Source: Clostridium sp. CAG:768 (GTDB taxonomy: Bacteria > Cyanobacteriota > Vampirovibrionia > Gastranaerophilales > Gastranaerophilaceae). From it: DNA of 55,776 bases. The notes beneath the pieces were generated by a model. It was given only the letters and a program-made list of their open reading frames with translations. It was not told where the DNA came from and ran no database searches. This document shows positions 50,689 through 55,776 of the stretch, in pieces (the stretch's first letter is position 1; each line of letters starts with the position of its first letter). The translations under genes were made by a program, and so were the position numbers. The stretch lies in the NCBI GenBank assembly GCA_000437435.1, contig FR899627.1, positions 1-55,776 of the forward strand, in the 5' to 3' direction.

Positions 50689-52671
50689 CTACTCTTTCCT
50701 ACCTATCATGTTCAGAAAATCATTTTCTGTCAATATTATAACACCTAATTTTTGAGCTTTGTCTAATTTTGATCCGGCACTTTCGCCTGCAACTACAAAT
50801 GACGTATTCTTAGATACCGAAGATGAGGTCTTTCCGCCCATTTGCTTAATTATTTCAGAAGCCTCATCTCTTGTCATATTTTGTAATGTTCCAGTCAAAA
50901 CAAAAGTTTTTCCTTTAAATTCATCTGAAAGATTTTGAACAGGTGGAGCTGGTTCAACACCAAGTGATCTTAATTCTTCGATCATCTTAATTGTTTCAGG
51001 TTTTCTGAAAAAGTCAAAAATATCTTTTGCAATAATTTCTCCAACCCCTTCAACTTTTGATAAATCCTCAATTGTCGCATTCATCAAATTATCAAGAGTT
51101 CCAAATTCTGAAGCCAAAACTCCAGCTGTTTCTTTCCCTACATTTTTAATCGTAAAAGCAGTTAACAATCTTGATAAAGGTTTATTTTTGCTATCTTGAA
51201 TTGCATTATACATATTAAATGCTGATTTTTCTTTGACCAAATCCAGCATCATAAAATCCTGCATAGTTAATTTATACAAATCAACAGGAGTTTTAATAAA
51301 GTTTTTGGTATACAACTGCTCAATCACAGAAGGGCCGACTTTATCAATATCCATTGCATCCTTCGATACCCAAAATTCAATTTTTGCACAACGCTTTGCA
51401 GGACAATCAGGATTATCACAATAAAGATTTACTTCTTCGTCATGAAGCTGCAGCTCGCTACCGCAAGACGGACATTTTTTAGGTGGAACATATTCAGGCA
51501 ACTTATAATGTTCTTCATCTTCAATAACTTTTACGACTTTAGGAATAATTTCCGCAGCTTTTTTAATGTATACTCTGTCACCGATTCTCACATCTAAGCG
51601 CCCAACCTCATCAAAGTTATGCAAACTAGCTCTAGCAACTGTACTTCCACCTAATTGAACAGGTTCTAAAATCGCAATCGGAGTAATAGCACCGGTTTTT
51701 CCGACACTTTCTTCTATTGATAAAAGTTTAGTTGTCACTTCTTCAGGCGGGAATTTAAAAGCTGTAGCCCATTTTGGTGCTCGAGACGTAAATCCCATTT
51801 CTTGCTGAACAAGAAAATCATTTACCTTAATTACAACTCCATCAGTTGCATAATCTAAAGAAAAACGTTTTTCATCCCATTCTTTACAATATTCAATAGC
51901 TTCTTTTGCATTTTTACATAATCTGATATTAGGATTGACTTTAAATCCTAATTTTTTCAGGTACATTAGACTGTCATAATGATTTTTGGGAGGATTTTTT
52001 ATATCGCCGGTAAAAATTGCAGTATAACAAAACATAGACAAATCACGCTTTGCAGTAATTTTACTGTCAAGTTGTCTTATTGATCCTGCTGCAGCATTTC
52101 TCGGATTAGCAAATAATTTTTCACCATTTTTAAGGTTTTCTTCATTTAATTTTTCAAAAGATTCCTTTGGCATATAGACTTCACCACGAACCTCAACACT
52201 TACAGGTTCAAAAAGTTTCAAAGGAATAGCTTTTACAGTTTTCAAATTATTTGTAATATCCTCTCCTGTAATCCCATCACCACGAGTTACGCCGCGAACA
52301 AAAACTCCATTTTCATAAGTTAAAGCCATTGCAAGTCCGTCAATTTTCAATTCACAGACAAGTTCTTGGTCATTGTATTCTTTTACAATCTTTTTATACC
52401 AGTCTTCCAAATCATCATATTCATAAGTATTATCAAGACTATATAGTCGATATTTATGCTTATGAGGAAAGAATTTTTCACTGACTGAGCCAACTCTTTG
52501 AGTCGGACTGTCAGGAGATATAAATAATGGGTTTTCTTCCTCAAGTTTTTTTAATTCCGCAAACATTTGATCATATTCAAAGTCGCTTATTGAAGGATTA
52601 TCTTCAACATAATACTTGTAGTTTGCTTTATTAATTTCATCTTTTAAGAAATTTATTCTATCTAATACCAT
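50689..52671 (-). CDS. ligA: NAD-dependent DNA ligase
   Basis: Seals nicks during replication and repair using NAD. The 660-residue protein has the nucleotide-accepting lysine in CELKIDGLAMALTYENG (about residue 112), the Ia domain NYKYYVEDNPSISDFEYDQMF, OB-fold GKTGAITPIAILEPVQLGG, a four-Cys zinc finger (CPSCGSEL...CDNPDCPAKRC), a helix-hairpin-helix region and a C-terminal BRCT domain (GKTFVLTGTLQNMTRDEASEII). Full length. It is the first gene of the run ligA - 50683 - SIMPL; no SD-strong alternative start. Confidence 0.97.
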   Translation of the reverse strand: MVLDRINFLKDEINKANYKYYVEDNPSISDFEYDQMFAELKKLEEENPLFISPDSPTQRVGSVSEKFFPHKHKYRLYSLDNTYEYDDLEDWYKKIVKEYNDQELVCELKIDGLAMALTYENGVFVRGVTRGDGITGEDITNNLKTVKAIPLKLFEPVSVEVRGEVYMPKESFEKLNEENLKNGEKLFANPRNAAAGSIRQLDSKITAKRDLSMFCYTAIFTGDIKNPPKNHYDSLMYLKKLGFKVNPNIRLCKNAKEAIEYCKEWDEKRFSLDYATDGVVIKVNDFLVQQEMGFTSRAPKWATAFKFPPEEVTTKLLSIEESVGKTGAITPIAILEPVQLGGSTVARASLHNFDEVGRLDVRIGDRVYIKKAAEIIPKVVKVIEDEEHYKLPEYVPPKKCPSCGSELQLHDEEVNLYCDNPDCPAKRCAKIEFWVSKDAMDIDKVGPSVIEQLYTKNFIKTPVDLYKLTMQDFMMLDLVKEKSAFNMYNAIQDSKNKPLSRLLTAFTIKNVGKETAGVLASEFGTLDNLMNATIEDLSKVEGVGEIIAKDIFDFFRKPETIKMIEELRSLGVEPAPPVQNLSDEFKGKTFVLTGTLQNMTRDEASEIIKQMGGKTSSSVSKNTSFVVAGESAGSKLDKAQKLGVIILTENDFLNMIGRKE

Positions 52672-52705
52672 ATATCCTCTAATATTAACAAAATATGATA
52701 ATTCA

Positions 52706-53542
52706 TTACATAATCATTAGTAATTCTCTGATTACTTTAGTCGCAACTGCTGTAGATACACCTGAAGCATCATAATCAGGGGCAAGCTCTACAACATCAG
52801 CTCCAACAATATCGAAATCTTTCAAATATTCAAACCAGCCCATAAGTTCATTAAACTGCATACCGCCACTTTCAGGAGTTCCAGTACCAGGCATTACAGA
52901 AGGATCAAGAACATCTAAATCAACTGTTACAAAAATCTTTTTACCTTTCAACACATCAAGCTCTGAATATTTATGAATAAGAGTTTTATGCTCTTTCATA
53001 AATTCCCATTCTTCTTTCATACCAGAGCGAATCCCAATTTGTTTAATATTTTCAGGGCCAACAATTTTTGATGCGTGACGGATTACTGCAGAATGAGACA
53101 TTTCTTCACCCAAATATTCTTCTCTCAAATCTGTATGGGCATCAAAATGAACTATTGCTAAATCTTTATAAAACTTTGATACTGCCTTAATTTCAGGTAA
53201 TGTTACCAAGTGTTCCCCGCCTATACCAAAAACTCTTTTGCCGTCTTTATAAATTTCTTCAACATTTTTTTCAATCAAATCAAGGGATTTATAAGTATTT
53301 CCTAGTGGGAATTCTAAATCACCTGCATCATGAAAATTCACATCTTCCAAATGCTTATCAAATCTTGGAGAATAATCCTCTAACCCCCAGCTTGCAAGCC
53401 TAATTTGTTCAGGAGCGAAACGAGAACCTGAACGGTAAGATACAGTACCGTCAAACGGTAATCCTAACATAACTATATCAGCAGAATTATAATCCGCATT
53501 TTGTCCAATCCAGTTTCTATCTAAAAACGGTCCTGTAAGCAT
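52706..53542 (-). CDS. speB: Agmatinase-type ureohydrolase
   Basis: Manganese hydrolase of the arginase/agmatinase family; agmatinase releases urea from agmatine to give putrescine. The metal motifs are visible as GGEHLV, VHFDAHTDLRE and VTVDLDVLDPSVMPGTGTPESGG. I chose the ATG at 53542 (278 residues): GGAGAGG lies just upstream and the longer frame adds a basic, unrelated stretch. Whether the substrate is agmatine, guanidinobutyrate or another guanidino compound cannot be told; the gene symbol is the closest family name. Confidence 0.88.
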   Translation of the reverse strand: MLTGPFLDRNWIGQNADYNSADIVMLGLPFDGTVSYRSGSRFAPEQIRLASWGLEDYSPRFDKHLEDVNFHDAGDLEFPLGNTYKSLDLIEKNVEEIYKDGKRVFGIGGEHLVTLPEIKAVSKFYKDLAIVHFDAHTDLREEYLGEEMSHSAVIRHASKIVGPENIKQIGIRSGMKEEWEFMKEHKTLIHKYSELDVLKGKKIFVTVDLDVLDPSVMPGTGTPESGGMQFNELMGWFEYLKDFDIVGADVVELAPDYDASGVSTAVATKVIRELLMIM

Positions 53543-53632
53543 TTGTCCTCTCCTTTTTTGTCTGAATTTGATATAAAAATATTTTATCACAAAAAGCTTG
53601 CTTTTTTAAACTAAATCATTAAAATAGAAAGT

Positions 53633-54196
53633 ATGAAAAAATTACTACTGATTTTGCTTATTATGTTTTTTGGAGTATGCACCTATGGAGCAGAAACAGA
53701 TTATGAACAAATTTACAGAGATTTAGAACCTGCTGATTTTTCATATGTTCACGATATTGACCCGGGAGAAATGTATGATACTCAAAATACATCTTGGTCA
53801 CCATACCCATTATTTAGGCTTACATCACCCTTATTTTTTAAAAATACGACAATTGAACCTGGGTATTATCTTTTAACCCCTAGAGAACATAAAGGAAATT
53901 GGTACGTATTATTCAAAGAACAAGGCAAAGTAAAATATATAATCCCTGCATACAACAGAGAAATTGTACCTATGGGATTTTATGATGAGAACTTGCCAAA
54001 AGCGAAATTAACTCCATCTCAAAAATTCCACATAAAATTCTTGGATTTTGTGGGAAAACACATAAAAAGTTCTCAAAGAAAACCTGCTCCTAACACATTT
54101 TTAGAAACAACTGATCTAGAAAATAATTTTATCTCAATAATAATTTATTGGGGCGATTACAGATACTACATGATTTTGAGAACAATTCAATTATAA
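53633..54196 (+). CDS. Unrecognised secreted protein
   Basis: No family recognised. The 187-residue protein has a clear signal peptide (KKLLLILLIMFFGVCTYGA). The mature part is beta-rich, with paired aromatic residues (YPLFRLTSPLFF, PGYYLLTPREHKGNWYVLF) and a basic segment at about 140-160. It differs from the SH3-like protein at 39695 but has similar length and style. It diverges from speB across a 90-base gap and overlaps the GT2 gene at 54191 tail to tail by six bases. Periplasmic localisation is inferred. Confidence 0.75.
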   Translation: MKKLLLILLIMFFGVCTYGAETDYEQIYRDLEPADFSYVHDIDPGEMYDTQNTSWSPYPLFRLTSPLFFKNTTIEPGYYLLTPREHKGNWYVLFKEQGKVKYIIPAYNREIVPMGFYDENLPKAKLTPSQKFHIKFLDFVGKHIKSSQRKPAPNTFLETTDLENNFISIIIYWGDYRYYMILRTIQL

Positions 54197-55174
54197 ATTA
54201 TAAATAAAATACTTTAGATACATAAATAATATAAATAATTTAGGATATTTTAATTTTTTAATTTTTTTTACCAAATCAATAAATTTATCTTGATTTATAT
54301 TTTTAATTACCCTCAAAATAAATTTCATATTACAAGGATTATCATATTTTTTACTCACATCACTAATAGAATAATACAATTTAGGAGTACTTACAAAATA
54401 TTCATCACATAAATCAATTATTCCTGATAAAAACACATTAACAATGTCATATAAATTATCACTTATTCTATCATTACCACTTCTATTTAATAATAAAAAT
54501 TTATTAATATAACACACACTTAAATCTCTTTTTCTATGTTGCCAAATATAAAACATGTGGATAAAAGGATGATTTCTTAAATTTTCTTTTACACTATACA
54601 AAGCAAACTTTGATGTTTTAAAAATATAACTACTTATATATGAAAACAAAACATGCGAATACTTTGCATTATTTAAATAGCGCAACATATCTCTATCATT
54701 TGAAAGATTAAAAATCAATTCTTTATCCCAAAAAGCAATATAATCATTTATATTTTTTTTCATATAAATATCTTTTTGAGAAAAATTGAATAATATAATA
54801 TCAATTTTTTCTCTTCTTTTAATCTCATTTAACAAATCTTTTACTGCATTTTCAGCGGGTAAATCATCATCCCCCAAAACCCACGTATATAAACCTGAGG
54901 CATAAGATATAACCCTTAAATAATTTTGAGCAAACCCTATATTTGTATCATTTCTATAATACTTTACATAACTACTTGAATTTTGATATTGCACCAATAA
55001 ATTTTGAGTATAATCATTGGAACAATTATCAGAAAAAATAACCTCAACAGAATCCATTAAATCATCTGTAATTTGTGATTTCAACTCATTTATCAATTCT
55101 TTTAAACACCAATCTCTATTATAAGTTGGAATACATATTGATAATAACTTATTTTGCACCCCAAATATCTCCAA
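54191..55174 (-). CDS. Glycosyltransferase family 2
   Basis: Adds a sugar in surface polysaccharide synthesis. The 327-residue protein has the GT-A entry KLLSICIPTYNRDWCLKELINEL, the FSDNCSNDYT motif and the metal site in TWVLGDDDLPAENA (DDD). Its first 26 bases overlap the end of the GT4 gene, so both belong to one minus-strand glycan operon that continues beyond the window. The C-terminal half is Lys/Tyr/Ile-rich and AT-biased, a common feature of laterally moved polysaccharide genes. Confidence 0.9.
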   Translation of the reverse strand: MEIFGVQNKLLSICIPTYNRDWCLKELINELKSQITDDLMDSVEVIFSDNCSNDYTQNLLVQYQNSSSYVKYYRNDTNIGFAQNYLRVISYASGLYTWVLGDDDLPAENAVKDLLNEIKRREKIDIILFNFSQKDIYMKKNINDYIAFWDKELIFNLSNDRDMLRYLNNAKYSHVLFSYISSYIFKTSKFALYSVKENLRNHPFIHMFYIWQHRKRDLSVCYINKFLLLNRSGNDRISDNLYDIVNVFLSGIIDLCDEYFVSTPKLYYSISDVSKKYDNPCNMKFILRVIKNINQDKFIDLVKKIKKLKYPKLFILFMYLKYFIYNL

Positions 55175-55776
55175 TGATTTTATTTTGTATTACATCAACA
55201 CATTTTTTCCAAGTAAACATTTTTGATCTATCAATCCCTTTAGTAATACATTCTTCTCTAAAGTCTCTATCAAAATACATCTTTTCCATAGCGGCAAGCA
55301 TTTCTGCATCTGAATATGGATTAATTTTTATCCCACAATCACCAATTACCTCTGGTAATGATGTTGTATTAGAACAAATAACAGGCAAACCACATTTCAT
55401 TGCTTCTAATACAGGGATACCAAACCCTTCATATAAAGATGGATATAAAAACATCTCCGCGCCACTATACAAAGCTGACATATCCTCATCATCAACATAA
55501 CCAATTTTTAAAATCTTATCTTTCTTTTCCCCCAAATTTTCAATATTTTCATTCAAGATATTCTCAAAATCTTTAAAATAACTACCACCTAAAACAAAAA
55601 TAAAATTATCTAAATTATTTTTTTCTACAAATCTCAAAAAATTCTTTATAGAAAAAATTAAATTTTTTCTCGGATCTAAATTACACAGACTAAAAATATA
55701 TTTTTTATCTAATGGTATCCCATATTTACTTTTAACTTGATTTATATAATCTATATCACCAATCTTTACATACTCT
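55149..55776 (-). CDS. Glycosyltransferase family 4 (5' end outside window)
   Basis: Retaining GT-B glycosyltransferase. The frame is open to the window edge, with FSLCNLDPRKNLIFSIKNF readable upstream of 55637. The C-terminal half has the family motif MFLYPSLYEGFGIPVLEAMKCGLPVICSNTTSLPEV, where the E-x7-E pair binds the sugar nucleotide. About 208 codons are visible. It is co-directional and overlapping with the GT2 gene at 54191. The N-terminal acceptor domain lies outside the window. Confidence 0.92.
   Translation of the reverse strand, partial: EYVKIGDIDYINQVKSKYGIPLDKKYIFSLCNLDPRKNLIFSIKNFLRFVEKNNLDNFIFVLGGSYFKDFENILNENIENLGEKKDKILKIGYVDDEDMSALYSGAEMFLYPSLYEGFGIPVLEAMKCGLPVICSNTTSLPEVIGDCGIKINPYSDAEMLAAMEKMYFDRDFREECITKGIDRSKMFTWKKCVDVIQNKIIGDIWGAK

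Noticed and set aside
1..55776. CRISPR arrays, tRNA and rRNA genes
   Set aside because: No regularly spaced direct repeats with unique spacers, no T-arm plus acceptor combinations and no rRNA-like blocks were seen. The only tandem repeat (39500-39640) has near-identical spacers.

Overview
The window is a strongly AT-rich bacterial chromosome segment. The best fit is an uncultured, gut-type, non-photosynthetic relative of Cyanobacteria (Melainabacteria / Vampirovibrionia, order Gastranaerophilales). This is an inference from four things: a cyanobacteria-like L17 inside the gene order rplQ-truA-rplM-rpsI; a diderm envelope gene set (LptB, LptF/G-type permease, RND efflux pump with TolC); an anaerobic metabolism (NrdDG, B12-dependent NrdJ, an Fe-S-type TrpRS); and prepilins of the FTLAEVL(I/V)TLGIIGVV type. 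No rRNA, tRNA, CRISPR array, transposase or prophage gene was found.

Layout. 1-2512 (minus): nrdD-nrdG, anaerobic class III ribonucleotide reductase, behind a cobalamin riboswitch. 2674-5530 (plus): a second, divergent cobalamin riboswitch and three unrecognised genes. 5532-9818: an unrecognised protein with a sigma-28-like promoter, a polyprenyl diphosphate synthase with signal peptidase I, a small unknown gene, a relic of an XRE regulator, and a prepilin. 10004-15273: the infA-rpmJ-rpsM-rpsK-rpsD-rpoA-rplQ-truA-rplM-rpsI transcription/translation operon, with a candidate pseudoknot before rpsM and a structured leader before rpsD. 15303-22907 (minus): a small unknown gene, the MFP-RND-TolC efflux operon, rdgB and uppS. 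23041-30899: fusA, a paralogue of the 5639 protein, ileS and a dicarboxylate/amino-acid symporter. 31133-33121: nrdJ, class II B12-dependent ribonucleotide reductase. 33334-40868: unknown proteins, glycosyltransferases, a DUF3137-type protein, pheT, a tandem hairpin repeat, secreted proteins and an XRE regulator. 40942-44123: rplI, then a compact one-carbon cluster (UROD/MetE-like methyltransferase, CooC-like ATPase, FolD). 44126-49437: a small coiled-coil gene, trpS, a GC-rich structured intergenic region, a prepilin broken at a poly-G tract, then lptB, an lptF/G-type gene and a phosphodiester glycosidase. 49521-55776: SIMPL lipoprotein, small membrane protein, ligA, speB-type ureohydrolase, a secreted protein and two glycosyltransferases; the last runs off the window.

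Three themes connect the genes. (1) Cobalamin: two back-to-back B12 riboswitches, the B12-dependent NrdJ 28 kb away, and a MetE-like/CooC-like pair suggest corrinoid-dependent switching of nucleotide and one-carbon metabolism. (2) Surface variation: a prepilin start region carries a G10 tract that puts the gene out of frame in this sequence, as expected of a phase-variable contingency locus. (3) A family of unrecognised proteins with conserved helical ends and variable centres (5639 and 26586) is preceded by matching sigma-28-like promoters and a shared leader motif, suggesting a co-regulated exported structure.
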